Origin: Cellulomonas sp. JZ18 | GTDB lineage: Bacteria; Actinomycetota; Actinomycetes; Actinomycetales; Cellulomonadaceae | Assembly: GCF_009720485.1 (NCBI RefSeq) | Contig: NZ_CP045245.1 | Span: forward strand, 1,736,001-1,800,000 | Direction: 5' to 3' | Length of the DNA stretch: 64,000 nt | Shown here: positions 40,281-49,563 of the stretch, piece by piece | Position numbering within the stretch: the stretch's first letter is position 1 | Layout of the letters: each line of letters starts with the position of its first letter | Program-made: the position numbers and the translations under genes | Notes under the pieces: model-generated | Told to the model about the DNA's origin: nothing | Databases searched by the model: none | What the model saw: the letters and a program-made list of their open reading frames with translations, nothing else

Positions 40281-41716
40281 ATGCGTAGAGCCAAGATCGT
40301 CTGCACCATCGGCCCCGCCACGGAGTCGGCCGAGCAGGTCCAGGCCCTCGTCGACGCGGGGATGGACGTCGCCCGTCTGAACCGCAGCCACGGCGACACC
40401 GAGGTGCACAAGCGCGTGTACGACAACGTGCGCGCCGCGGCGAAGGCCTCGGGCCGCTCCGTCGCCGTCCTCGTGGACCTGCAGGGCCCCAAGATCCGCC
40501 TCGGCCGTTTCGTCGAGGGCAAGCACACCCTCGCCGTGGGCGACACCTTCACCATCACCACGGACGACATCGAGGGCACCAAGGAGCGCGTCTCGACGAC
40601 GTTCAAGGGCCTGCCGGGCGACGTGAAGCCGGGCGACCCGATCCTCATCGACGACGGCAAGGTGCTCGTCCGCGTCACCGCCGTCGAGGGCAACGACGTC
40701 ATCACCCGCGTCGAGGTGCCGGGCCCGGTCTCGAACAACAAGGGCCTGAACCTGCCGGGCGTGGCGGTGTCGGTGCCGGCGATGAGCGAGAAGGACGAGG
40801 AGGACCTGCGCTGGGCCCTCAACGTCGGCGCGGACATCATCGCGCTGTCCTTCGTCCGCACCGCGGCCGACTACGACGACGTGCGCCGGATCATGGAGGA
40901 GGAGGGCCGGGTCGTCCCGGTCGTCGCCAAGATCGAGAAGCCGCAGGCGGTCGAGAACCTCACCGAGATCGTCCAGGCCTTCGACGGCATCATGGTCGCC
41001 CGCGGCGACCTCGGCGTGGAGCTGCCGCTCGAGCAGGTGCCGCTCGTGCAGAAGCGCGCGGTCGAGCTCGCCCGCCGCAACGCCAAGCCGGTCATCGTCG
41101 CGACCCAGGTGCTCGAGTCGATGATCACGAACCCCCGCCCACGCGTGCGGAGGCGTCCGACTGCGCCAACGCGGTGCTCGACGGCGCGGACGCGGTCATG
41201 CTCTCGGGCGAGACGAGCGTCGGCGACTACCCGATCGAGGCGGTCCGCACGATGGCCCGCATCATCGAGAGCACCGAGGAGCTCGGGCGCGAGCGCATCG
41301 CGCCGCTCGGCTCGGTCCCCTCGACGCGCGGTGGCGCGATCACGCGCGCCGCGGCGGAGATCGGCGAGGTGCTCGGGGTGAAGTACCTCGTGACGTTCAC
41401 GCAGTCCGGCGACTCGGCGCGCCGCATGTCGCGCCTGCGCTCGTCGATCCCGCTGCTCGCGTTCACGCCCGAGGAGTCGGTGCGCAACCTGCTCTCCCTG
41501 TCGTGGGGCGTGCAGACCTACCAGGTGCCCGAGGTCGAGAGCACGGACGTCATGGTCAGCCAGGTGGACCAGACCCTGCGCGCGAACGGTCTCGCCGAGG
41601 TGGGCGACTACGTCGTCGTCGTCGCGGGCACGCCCGTCGGCGTCGTGGGCTCGACCAACACGGTCGTCGTCCACAAGATCGGCGACGAGGAGCAGGTCCG
41701 CACCCGCATCGCCTGA
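40281..41716 (+). CDS. pyk: Pyruvate kinase (frameshifted)
   Basis: The corrected protein of about 478 residues converts phosphoenolpyruvate and ADP to pyruvate and ATP. Intact blocks include [36 protein letters not shown] (catalytic Lys) and [17 protein letters not shown]. The conserved block [11 protein letters not shown] is broken: the first part ends in one frame at 41140 and the rest ([19 protein letters not shown] to the C-terminus) continues in another. One extra C in 41138-41140 restores it. Because this is a core glycolytic gene a sequencing error is far likelier than loss. ATG is six bases after TAGTCT (40269-40274), so probably leaderless. Confidence 0.93.
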
Positions 41717-41722
41717 GCCGGC

Positions 41723-42604
41723 TCACGCATCACGACGGCCGCCGCCCGCTCCGGGCGGCGGCCGTCGCGCGTGCGGGACGCGGCACTCTGTGCCCCACAG
41801 CTCGACCGTCTGGAGGAGCCAGGACGCCGCGAACAGCCCGACGAGCGCCGCCTCGGTGACGAGCACGGCGTGCCGCCACGTCGGCACCTGCTCGCGCAGC
41901 GCGACGACGGCGGCGAGCGTGAGGACCAGCGCGACACCGACGACCGTGTACGCGGCCGCCCACCGGGCCGAGACCGCGCGCGCCTCGAACGCGCGCAGCA
42001 GCACGACGCCGGCCGTGGCGACGAACAGCCCCACGGCGGCGAGGTCGTGCGCGGTCGTGGCGAAGCGCTCGGCGTCGACGAGGAAGAGGGCGGCAAGGGT
42101 GGCGAGGACGGCGCCGGCGAGGACCCGGGCGGCACGCTCGGCCGCGGTCAGCGGTCCGCGCCGGCGGACGACGAGGCGGACGAGGATCGTCAGCGCGCCC
42201 GCGACGAGCAGGGCGGTGACCGCGACCTGCACCCCCGGCAGCACGTCCACCGGCACGGGCGGGGCGGCGGCACCGCAGCTCGGCTCCTGCGCGGTCGGCG
42301 TGAACGCCACGACGAGCGCGAGCGCGCCCGCCACGTCCAGCGCGGTGTTCTCCAGGTCCGACGTGCCCCGGTAGACGAGCAGGCAGACGCCGATCGCGCA
42401 GACGGCACCCACGACCGCGTCGTGCGCGCCGGTCCAGTAGTACGCGCTGACCGACGTCTCCCAGCAGCCCGAGCGGACCGTCTGCGCGACGACCGCGGAG
42501 GCGAGCAGCGCCACGAGGGCGACGACGGCGATCCGCAGGCTGCGGTACGTGTCGCGGACGGCCCGGCGCTCCCGCACCGGGTCGTCGTGGTCGCCGTCGC
42601 TCAC
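41723..42604 (-). CDS. Eight-span membrane protein, unknown function
   Basis: Not recognised. The 293-residue product has about eight hydrophobic spans. The loop after span one contains SGCWETSVSAYYWTGAHDAV, the most distinctive stretch, and two or three cysteines occur in extracellular-type loops. The C-terminal segment WGTECRVPHARRPPPGAGGGRR is basic and is partly encoded by the terminator hairpin at 41733-41767. The GTG at 42604 is the first in-frame start before the charged N-terminus, with CACGGT six bases upstream. It follows the hydrolase gene by 46 bp and is probably cotranscribed. Confidence 0.6.
   Translation of the reverse strand: MSDGDHDDPVRERRAVRDTYRSLRIAVVALVALLASAVVAQTVRSGCWETSVSAYYWTGAHDAVVGAVCAIGVCLLVYRGTSDLENTALDVAGALALVVAFTPTAQEPSCGAAAPPVPVDVLPGVQVAVTALLVAGALTILVRLVVRRRGPLTAAERAARVLAGAVLATLAALFLVDAERFATTAHDLAAVGLFVATAGVVLLRAFEARAVSARWAAAYTVVGVALVLTLAAVVALREQVPTWRHAVLVTEAALVGLFAASWLLQTVELWGTECRVPHARRPPPGAGGGRRDA
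41733..41767. terminator. Bidirectional terminator hairpin, pyk / membrane protein
   Basis: A perfect 16-bp stem with a three-base loop CTC sits just past the pyk stop. It also lies within the last codons of the convergent membrane-protein gene, whose Pro/Gly/Arg-rich C-terminal residues it encodes. It can serve both strands. Confidence 0.75.
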
Positions 42605-42650
42605 GACTGCACCGTGGCACGCACCGCCGACGTCCGCCTCGCGGCGGGCG

Positions 42651-43396
42651 TCAGTGGGGCCCGACGCGCCGGGCGTGCTCGACGGCGGACGCGATGCCGT
42701 CGGTCCACGGGTCCCCGTGCCCGGGCAGGACGACCCCGGCGCCGGTCGCCGCGAGGGCGTCGAGCGAGGCCAGCGCCTGCGCGCTGTCCGCGGTCGCCGC
42801 ACCCGCGACGATCTGGGGGCCGCGCCCGTACGTGTAGGGGTCGAGCGTCACGAGCGCGTCGCCGGACAGCAGCGCGTCCCGGTCCGGCAGGTGCAGGGCG
42901 CAGTGGCCGAGCGTGTGCCCGGGGACAGGACGACCCGCGGTGCGCCGGGCACGGGGAGCACGCCGTCACCGGGGATCGGGGTCGTGCCCGTGACGCCCGG
43001 GACGCGCCACGCGCCCGCGAGCAGCATCGCCGTGAGGGGGACCAGGCCGAGCGGGTGGCGCACGGGGTAGGCGGCGCGGGGACGCTCGTGCAGGTACTGG
43101 TACGGGTGCGCGGCGAGGGTCGCGTCGTCGGGGTGCACCCACACGGGCACCCCGAGCCGGCGCTGCGCGGCGGCGGCCGAGCCGGTGTGGTCGAAGTGCG
43201 CGTGCGTCAGGACGACCGCGGCGACGTCGTCGGGGCGCCGGCCGAGCGCGCGGACGGCGTGGCCGAGCAGCGGCCACGTGTCGGGCAGGCCGGTGTCGAC
43301 GATCGTGAGGCGGCCGTCGTCGCCCTCGACGAGGTAGCAGTTCACGTACGCGTGCGCGAGCCGGTGGACCCCGGGCGCGACGTCGGTCGTCAGCAT
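42651..43396 (-). CDS. Metallo-beta-lactamase-fold hydrolase (frameshifted)
   Basis: The corrected protein has about 248 residues. It has the zinc-hydrolase motifs VLTHAHFDHTGSAA (HxHxDH), GHTLGHCALHL, LLSGDALV and LPGHGDPW in order, as in glyoxalase II-like or lactonase-like enzymes; the substrate is unknown. The frame breaks in the C/G run 42918-42924 just before GHTLGH; one extra base repairs it. The ATG at 43396 is chosen because GGAGG lies seven bases before it. It follows the dehydrogenase gene by 83 bp on the same strand, so it may handle a lactone or thioester from the same pathway (inference). Confidence 0.78.
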
Positions 43397-43479
43397 GGTG
43401 CACCTCCTGCGGGCCACCGTAGGTGGGTCCGCCGGACCTCGCCCGCCCGGGCGCCTCGGGGACGGCCGGGCGGCGAGGG

Positions 43480-44473
43480 TCAGGCGATCCGCGCGAGGTC
43501 GTCGGCGCGCACCTCGGACCGCAGCTCCCCGGTGCGGACCCAGCGCAGCACCTCCGCGACCGCCTCGTCGCCGAGGCGGCGCAGCTCGTTGCCCAGCGAG
43601 CCCGCCACGTGCGGCGTCAGGACGACACCGGGCGCGTCGAAGAGGGGGTGGTCCGGCGGGAGCGGCTCGGGGTCGGTCACGTCGAGGACGGCACGCAGGC
43701 GTCCGCGCAGGACCTCCGCCGTGAGGGCGTCGGTGTCGACGAGGCTGCCGCGCGCGGTGTTGACGAGCGTGGCGCCGTCGCGCATGAGCGCGAGCTGCGC
43801 GGCCCCGATCATGCGGTACGTGGCCGGCAGTGCGGGCGCGTGCAGGGTCACGACGTCCGACGCCGCGAGCAGCGCGTCGAGCGGGAGCAGGTCGGCCCCC
43901 AGGTCCGCCGCCTGCGCGGGGGTGAGCGACGGGTCGTGCAGGACGGGACGCAGGTCGAACGGCCGCAGCAGCTCGAGCAGGCGCCGGCCTGTGCGGGACG
44001 CGCCCACGACCCCACCGTCGCGCCGTTGGTGCCGACGGGTCCGCCCGGCTGCCACGCGTCGAGCCGGCGGTGCGCGCGGTAGTGCTCCTGCGCCTCGCCG
44101 ACCCGCTTGGCCGCCAGCAGGACCGTGGCCAGCGCGTACTCCGCCACCGGCAGCGCGTTCGTGGCCGCGCCGCTCGTCACGCGCACCCCGCGCTCCCACA
44201 CCGCGGGGGTGACGAGCCGCTTGACGGTGCCGGCGGTGTGCACGACGAGCCGCAGCCGGGGGCGGTGTCGAGCAGCGCCGCGTCCAGGGGAGGCGCGCCC
44301 CAGCCGGTGAGCAGCACGTCGACGTCGTCGAGCGCACCCCGCACCGTCGCGGGCGTGAGCACCCCCGGGCGCAGGTCCACCGCCGAGCGCAGGCGCGCGA
44401 GGGCGGCGTCGTCCAGGAGCCGGGGGAGCAGCGCGGCATCGCCCAGGAGCACGGCCGCGCGGCCGCGGGTCAC
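43480..44473 (-). CDS. D-2-hydroxyacid dehydrogenase (two frameshifts)
   Basis: The corrected protein is about 331 residues. The C-terminal three quarters has the NAD-binding GVVGASRTGRRLLELL, then VTLHAPALPATYRMIG. The catalytic Arg lies in LVNTARGSLVD, Glu in VLDVTDPEPLPPDHPL, and His in LTPHVAGS. This is the phosphoglycerate dehydrogenase-like superfamily; the true substrate is unknown. Frame is lost at the G run 44258-44262 and the C run 44010-44013; one base at each restores the protein. The GTG at 44473 overlaps the DUF2264 stop (GTGA), so it is translated with that gene. Confidence 0.8.
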
Positions 44474-46488
44474 GGGTGCGTCCCGTCGACGGTCGGGACC
44501 ACGTGTGCCGCGGGGACCACGTCCCGACGTCCGTCCCGCCACCGCACGACGACCTCGCCGTCGCGGACGTCGACCGACGCGACGGCGTCGAGGTCGACGT
44601 CGTCCCCGGCACCGCCGGCGAGCACGACGAGCGCCGCGACGACCGCCCCCGCGGCCACGGGTGCGCTGCTGCGGAGCCACGGCGTCGCGGACCAGCGGGC
44701 GAACGGGTCGGCGCCGTCCCGCCAGGTCGCACCCGCCTCGTCGAGCCCGCGGACGGCGCGGACGGCGCTCACCGTGCCGTCCGCACGGTGCAGGACGACG
44801 CGGTCGGGGTCGTCCTCGACCCGAACCTCGTCGCGCTGCGCGCCCGCCAGGGCCCAGCCGCCGACGTGCATGCGCCACGGTCCCGGGTCCGCCGGCCACG
44901 CCGCGTCGGCGTCGGGGTGCGCCACGGGGTCGTCGTCCGCCGGGTGCCACCACGCGAGCCGCAGCTCGTGGACCCCGTGCACGACCGAGGCGGTCGTCAC
45001 CTGCGGCCCTCGCCGCAGCCCCGCCCAGCCGGCGTCGTCGCCCGCGCCAGGAGCGCCGGGCGTGTCGAGCCAGTGCACCTGCGAGCGGGAGACGGCGCAG
45101 GTGTCGCCGAGGTGCACGCGCTGGACGCCGTCGCGGTGGGACGGTGCACCCGCCCCGTCGAGCAGCGCCGTGTGCGACTCGAGCGGGGCGGCGACGGCGT
45201 CGCGGGAGAGCTGGGGCGAGGTGGCCGTGGAGTACCCGAGCCGTCGGTACGCGGGGTCGTCGGCGCGTGCGACGACGCGGGGCTCCAGCATCCGGTCCGA
45301 CCCGTGGTTGAGGACGCGCACCAGGCCGTCCGCGGGGGTGCGCACGACGAGCCAGCCCGGGACCGGCAGGGCGCGGACCTGCGGACCGGTCGCGGGCTCG
45401 GGCTCCGGCGGTGCCGTCCACACGGCGTCGTCCGCGGGGAGCAGCAGCCCGAGGAACGCCTTGCTCGCCCAGTAGGGGGACGCGCCCCCGGAGTACAGCT
45501 GGCGCAGCCGCGGGTACGCGCGGTGCCACCCGATCGGCAGGAGCCCGTGCTCGTCGACCGCGCCGGCCTCGAGGAAGTGCTCGAGCACGCCCGCGGCGAG
45601 GGTGCGCGTCTCGGCGGGGCGCAGCGGGGTCGCGCCGGCCAGGGTGCCCGCCCAGAAGGGCGCCAGGACGGCGAACCGGTACGTGGTCGAACGTCCCTGC
45701 AGCAGCGGCGCGCCGGACGAGCCGACGAGGTGCCGTGCCTGTGCGAGGTAGGCGTGCAGGCGCTCGGCGTGCACCTGCTCGAGCGGGCGCCGGCGGATGC
45801 GTGCGTGCAGCAGCGGGTAGAGGTGCCAGGCCCAGCCGGCGTAGTGGTCGAAGCTCTGCCGCTCGCCGTCGCGGCCGCGCCCGTCCGAGTACCAGCCGTC
45901 CCCGACGTACAGGTCCTCGCGCAGGGCGTCGTTGCGGTCGAGGTCGTCCTGGCTCCAGGGGCCGCCGACCTCGGCGAGGAACGCCTCGACCACGTCCTGG
46001 AACCACAGCCAGTTGTTGCGGTACCCGTCGGTCCCGACGATGTCCGCGAACCAGTCGACGACGCGGGCCCGCACCCCCTCGTCGAGCCGGTCCCACAGCC
46101 ACGGGCGCGTCTCGGCGAGCCCGACGGCGACCGACGCGGCCTCGACCACGGCCTGGCGCCGCTCCGTCATCCGGGGCCACCGCTCGGGGCTCGCCGGGTC
46201 GGTCCCCGCGGCGAGGCCCGCCGCATACCGGTCCAGGAGGCCGTCGGGGTCGGCGCCTCCCTCGCCCGCGACCCGGAAGGCCGCGAGCAGGAACGTGCGG
46301 GCGTACCCCTCGAGGCCGTCGCTCCACCGCCCGGACGCGCTGACCGGACCGGGCAGCGTCAGGAGGGCGTGCCCGGGCGAGGCGTACGGGCGCACGGCGC
46401 GCAGGAGGTCGTCCGCGACGGCCAGCCAGCGGGCGCGGCTCCCGTGAGGGGCGGCGGGGTCGGGGGCGTCGTCGCGCGGCACGGCCAT
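44470..46488 (-). CDS. DUF2264 protein, putative polysaccharide-processing enzyme
   Basis: The 672-residue cytoplasmic protein (no signal peptide) has an N-terminal alpha/alpha-toroid-like domain with the DUF2264 signature GYRNNWLWFQDVVEAFL, YVGDGWYSDG and FDHYAGWAWHLYPLL. A beta-rich C-terminal domain of about 280 residues follows. DUF2264 proteins are found in carbohydrate-utilisation loci and are thought to be glycoside-acting, but the reaction is unproven. The ATG at 46488 lies six bases after CAGGCT on its strand. It diverges from the regulator gene across a 91-bp gap that carries the operator candidate, and is coupled to the dehydrogenase. Confidence 0.78.
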   Translation of the reverse strand: MAVPRDDAPDPAAPHGSRARWLAVADDLLRAVRPYASPGHALLTLPGPVSASGRWSDGLEGYARTFLLAAFRVAGEGGADPDGLLDRYAAGLAAGTDPASPERWPRMTERRQAVVEAASVAVGLAETRPWLWDRLDEGVRARVVDWFADIVGTDGYRNNWLWFQDVVEAFLAEVGGPWSQDDLDRNDALREDLYVGDGWYSDGRGRDGERQSFDHYAGWAWHLYPLLHARIRRRPLEQVHAERLHAYLAQARHLVGSSGAPLLQGRSTTYRFAVLAPFWAGTLAGATPLRPAETRTLAAGVLEHFLEAGAVDEHGLLPIGWHRAYPRLRQLYSGGASPYWASKAFLGLLLPADDAVWTAPPEPEPATGPQVRALPVPGWLVVRTPADGLVRVLNHGSDRMLEPRVVARADDPAYRRLGYSTATSPQLSRDAVAAPLESHTALLDGAGAPSHRDGVQRVHLGDTCAVSRSQVHWLDTPGAPGAGDDAGWAGLRRGPQVTTASVVHGVHELRLAWWHPADDDPVAHPDADAAWPADPGPWRMHVGGWALAGAQRDEVRVEDDPDRVVLHRADGTVSAVRAVRGLDEAGATWRDGADPFARWSATPWLRSSAPVAAGAVVAALVVLAGGAGDDVDLDAVASVDVRDGEVVVRWRDGRRDVVPAAHVVPTVDGTHP

Positions 46489-46503
46489 GGACCGAGCCTG
46501 GGC

Positions 46504-46509
46504 TAGGGT
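46504..46509 (+). promoter_or_regulatory. -10 box for the DeoR/LacI regulator gene
   Basis: TAGGGT lies 70 bases before the regulator ATG in the divergent gap. The operator candidate (46530-46545) lies just downstream of the expected start of this transcript. Confidence 0.45.
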
Positions 46510-46529
46510 CGGGCGGCACGGTCACCGAA

Positions 46530-46545
46530 CGGACAGTTTCGATCA
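46530..46545 (+). promoter_or_regulatory. Operator candidate, CGGACA-N4-CGATCA
   Basis: CGGACAGTTTCGATCA lies between the divergent DUF2264 and regulator genes. Twelve of the 16 bases, namely both hexamers, recur exactly in the opposite orientation at 47660-47675 before the sugar-binding protein gene. The hexamers are similar direct repeats (CGRWCA-like) ten bases apart, as seen for some DeoR-type operators. This suggests binding by the regulator encoded next door. Confidence 0.5.
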
Positions 46546-46579
46546 CGACCGGCCGTGCGAAGCGGGCGAGGAGGACGCG

Positions 46580-47662
46580 ATGACGCGGTCCACGAGGTCC
46601 CCGCTGCCCCGTGCCCGGCACGAGCACCTGCTGCGCGAGGTCGAGCTGCGGGGCAGCGTGCGTGCCGCGCGCGTCGCCGAGGAGCTCGGCGTGTCGGAGG
46701 TGACGGTGCGGCGCGACATCGTCGAGCTGGACCGCGCGGGTCGCCTGGTCCGCGTGCACGGCGGCGCCATCGCCCTCGCCGAGGCGCGGGAGCCGCGCGC
46801 GGCCCGCGCCCTCGTCGGCGTCGTGGTGCCGAGCGCGAGCGCGCACTTCCCGCTCGTCGTGCGCGGCATGGAGGCCGTCGCCGCGCCGCTGCGCGCCCGG
46901 CTCGTGCTCGGCGTCTCGCACTACCGGGCGGACGCGGAGGAGCGGCAGGTGGAGCGCCTGCTGTCGCTCGGCGCGCAGGGGCTGGTCGTGGCGCCGACCA
47001 CGCGTGACCGCTCCGACGCCGACGTCGCCGCGTGGCTCGCCGGCCTGCCCGTGCCGACCGTGCTGCTCGAGCGGCGCACGGAGCGGACGGCCGCGCTGGC
47101 CTCGGTGGACAGCGCCCGCACGGACCACGTGCACGGTGCCGTCCTCGCGGTCGAGCACCTCGCCCGCCTGGGGCACGACGCGGTCGCGCTCGCGTCGTAC
47201 GACCGCACGCCCACCGCGCCGTCGGTGCGGGACGGGTATCGCGCCGCGGTGGCGGACCTCGGTCTGCGCACGGCCCCCACCGTGTCGCTGCCGAAGGGCG
47301 AGGACGACCCCGAGGCGCTCGACGCCGCCCTCGAGGGGTTCCTCGACCTGTGCCGCGGCACCGGCACGCGCGCCGTCCTCGTGCACACCGACGACCACGC
47401 GTCCCGGCTCGTCGAGGCCGCCCTGGACCGGGGTCTGCGCGTCCCCGAGGACCTCGCCGTGGTCGCCTACGACGACGAGAACGCCGAGCTCGCCGCCGTG
47501 CCGCTGACCGCCGTCGGGTCGCCCCGTCGTGAGCTCGGGCAGGAGGCGCTGCGCATGGTGGTCGAGCGCATCGCGGAGGACGCGTCCGTGCCACGACCGC
47601 CGCGGCACGTCCAGCTGCTCCCGCGGCTGACCGTACGGCGTTCGTGCGGGGCGCGGCCCTGA
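46580..47662 (+). CDS. DeoR-type HTH / LacI-type sensor regulator
   Basis: The 360-residue regulator is a domain hybrid. Residues 1-70 form a DeoR-type winged helix (RHEHLLREVELRGSVRAARVAEELGVSEVTVRRDIVELDRAGRLVRVHGGAI). The rest is a periplasmic-binding-protein-like sensor as in LacI/GalR proteins (VGVVVPS..., SVDSARTDHVHGAVLAVEHL, LVHTDDHASRLVEAALDRGL, DLAVVAYDDENAELAAVPLTAVGSPRRELG). Its ligand is likely a sugar or sugar acid. The ATG at 46580 follows GAGGAGGA. It diverges from the DUF2264 operon and precedes the sugar-binding gene, making it the probable local controller. Confidence 0.85.
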   Translation: MTRSTRSPLPRARHEHLLREVELRGSVRAARVAEELGVSEVTVRRDIVELDRAGRLVRVHGGAIALAEAREPRAARALVGVVVPSASAHFPLVVRGMEAVAAPLRARLVLGVSHYRADAEERQVERLLSLGAQGLVVAPTTRDRSDADVAAWLAGLPVPTVLLERRTERTAALASVDSARTDHVHGAVLAVEHLARLGHDAVALASYDRTPTAPSVRDGYRAAVADLGLRTAPTVSLPKGEDDPEALDAALEGFLDLCRGTGTRAVLVHTDDHASRLVEAALDRGLRVPEDLAVVAYDDENAELAAVPLTAVGSPRRELGQEALRMVVERIAEDASVPRPPRHVQLLPRLTVRRSCGARP

Positions 47663-47675
47663 TCGTTTTTGTCCG
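47660..47675 (-). promoter_or_regulatory. Second operator candidate, upstream of the sugar-binding gene
   Basis: On the minus strand this reads CGGACAAAAACGATCA, matching the first site at all 12 bases of the two hexamers and differing only in the four-base AT-rich spacer. It begins at the stop codon of the regulator and lies about 85 bases before the sugar-binding protein ATG. Confidence 0.5.
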
Positions 47676-47760
47676 AGCGAGCACGCACGCCGCGGCGCGT
47701 TGTCAGGCTGGCGACGCCCGGCGAGGGAGCCGGGCATCGACGGCGAGCGAGGAGGCTCAC

Positions 47761-49088
47761 ATGGCGGCGCAGGCACGGGACGCGAGGCCACCGCACCGGC
47801 GGGCCCGGGGGCGGGCGGGGTGCGCGGGCTGGGGACCGTCGCGGTCGCGGCGGTGCTGGCACTGACGGCCGCCTGCTCGGGCGGCGCGGCGGGGACGGCC
47901 GACGAGGGCACGGTGCTCCGGTTCACGTGGTGGGGCGACACCAGCCGCGCGGAGCGCTACGAGCAGGCGGTCGCCCTGTTCGAGGAGGAGAACCCCGACG
48001 TCGACGTCCGGACCGGCTACGCCTCGTGGGGCGACTACTGGACGTCGCGGAGCACCGAGGCGGCCGCCGGCGGGCTGCCCGACGTGATGCAGATGGACCT
48101 CGCGTACCTGACGGAGTACGCGTCGACGGGCCGGATCGCGGCCCTCGACGAGCACCTCGGGTCCACGATCGACGTCGACGCGCTGCCGGAGTCGCTGCTG
48201 CCCGCCGCGCAGGTGGACGGCGGGACGTACGCGGTGCCGACCAGCACGAACACGCTGGCGACCCAGGTCAACACCGCGCTGCTCGGCGAGCTCGGCGTGC
48301 CGGTCCCGGAGGGCGATCTCACGTGGGACGAGTACGACGCGCTCCTCGGCGAGATCGCCGCGGCCGGAGCGTCGCGCGAGCCGGCCGTGCACGGGTCCGT
48401 CGACTACACGCAGGTCTTCTGGCTGTTCCAGGTGTGGCTCGGCCAGCAGGGCAGGACGCTGTTCGAGGACGACGGCCTGGGCTTCACCCGTGAGGACCTC
48501 GCGCAGTGGTGGGGGCGCGCCCCCGCGCTGCACGCATCCGGCGCGTTCCTGCCGCCCGAGCGGCTCGCACAGCTCGAAGGCGTCGACGCGCTCGGCATGG
48601 GTGAGACGGCGTCGGACATCAGCTGGGACAACTTCCTCGTGCGCTACAGCGAGGGGAGCGCGTCACCGCAGCTGGTCCTGCTGCCACCGCCCGCGGACGA
48701 CCCCGACGAGTCGGGTCTGTTCCTCAAGCCGTCGCTCATGCTCTCGGTCGGGGCCAACAGCCGGCACCCGCAGGAGGCCGCCGCGCTGATCGACTTCCTC
48801 ACGAACGACCCGCGGGTCGGGGAGATCTTCGGCATGTCCCGCGGCGTGCCGGCGTCCACGACCGCGCTGGAGGGCTTCGAGCCGACCGGGCTGGACGCGC
48901 AGATCCTCGAGTACGAGCGCGCGCTGGAGCCGCGCCTGACCAGCTCGCCGCCGCCTCCGGTGGCCGGCTTCGGCACCCTCGAGGCGGCCTTCACCACGAT
49001 CGCCCAGGAGCTCGCCTACGGGAACCTGTCCGTCGAGGACGGCGTCGAGGAGTGGTTCGCGGAGGCGGAGACGGTGCTCGGCGGCTGA
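47761..49088 (+). CDS. Sugar ABC transporter substrate-binding lipoprotein (frameshifted)
   Basis: The corrected protein has about 442 residues. The ATG at 47761, six bases after AGGAGG, opens a basic N-region, but frame shifts at the five-G run 47807-47811. One extra G joins it to a hydrophobic segment ending in the lipobox ALTAAC. The mature part has the family-1 solute-binding fold (LRFTWWGDTSRAERYEQAVALFEEENPDV...YASWGDYW, then LPDVMQMDLAYLTEYA and PTSTNTLATQVN). It probably binds an oligosaccharide outside the cell. No permease or ATPase genes accompany it. A terminator and tRNA gene follow. Confidence 0.83.
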
Positions 49089-49207
49089 CGACGTCGCGGG
49101 CGGCCAGGGCCCGCGCGAGGACGGACGCGGCGCCGTGGTGGTGCCCGTCCACCGCACCCGACGATCCGGCGCGGCCGCGCGGGGGAGAGCGCAGCGGGTG
49201 CGGGCAC

Positions 49208-49237
49208 GGGGGTGGCGGGGACGGTCCCGCCACCCCC
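49208..49237 (+). terminator. Terminator after the sugar-binding protein gene
   Basis: A 12-bp GC stem (GGGGGTGGCGGG and its complement) with a six-base loop lies 119 bases after the stop. The rest of the 49089-49362 gap shows no gene. TAGGCT at 49346-49351 is a likely -10 for the tRNA. Confidence 0.65.
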
Positions 49238-49362
49238 GCGGTCGTCCGGCGGGGGTCGTCTGTGGGGTTGTGCGCCGTGAGCCCGCCCGGGGCCCACGGG
49301 GCCGGTGCCCGCGTCCCTGGGGGCGGGGCGACCGGCACGGCGCACTAGGCTCGTCCCGCACG

Positions 49363-49444
49363 GCCCCCGTGGCGGAACCGGCAGACGCACTCGACTCAAA
49401 ATCGAGCGCCGCGAGGCGTGAGGGTTCGAGTCCCTCCGGGGGCA
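49363..49444 (+). tRNA. tRNA-Leu (anticodon CAA)
   Basis: An 82-base class II tRNA. The acceptor arms GCCCCCG and CGGGGGC pair fully. The anticodon stem CTCGA/TCGAG encloses loop CTCAAAA, giving anticodon CAA for UUG codons. There is a long variable arm (CGCC...GGCG). The T arm GAGGG-TTCGAGT-CCCTC is intact. The 3' end is A followed by CCG, so CCA is not encoded and must be added. A TAGGCT box precedes it by 11 bases. Confidence 0.95.
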
Positions 49445-49563
49445 CCGCCGTCCGACGGCCGGGGGTGGCCGGCGCCGCCCCCGGCCGCGGCGCGTCCGGA
49501 CGTGACGACGGCCACGACGACGCGCCCGCGACCCGGCGGGGGAGGGAGCACTACGCTGTGCAC

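Noticed and set aside
40281..41716. Programmed ribosomal frameshifting as the cause of the split pyk, polA and other genes
   Set aside because: Sites share no slippery heptamer or downstream structure, always need the same one-base addition, and lie in unrelated genes. Sequencing error is simpler.
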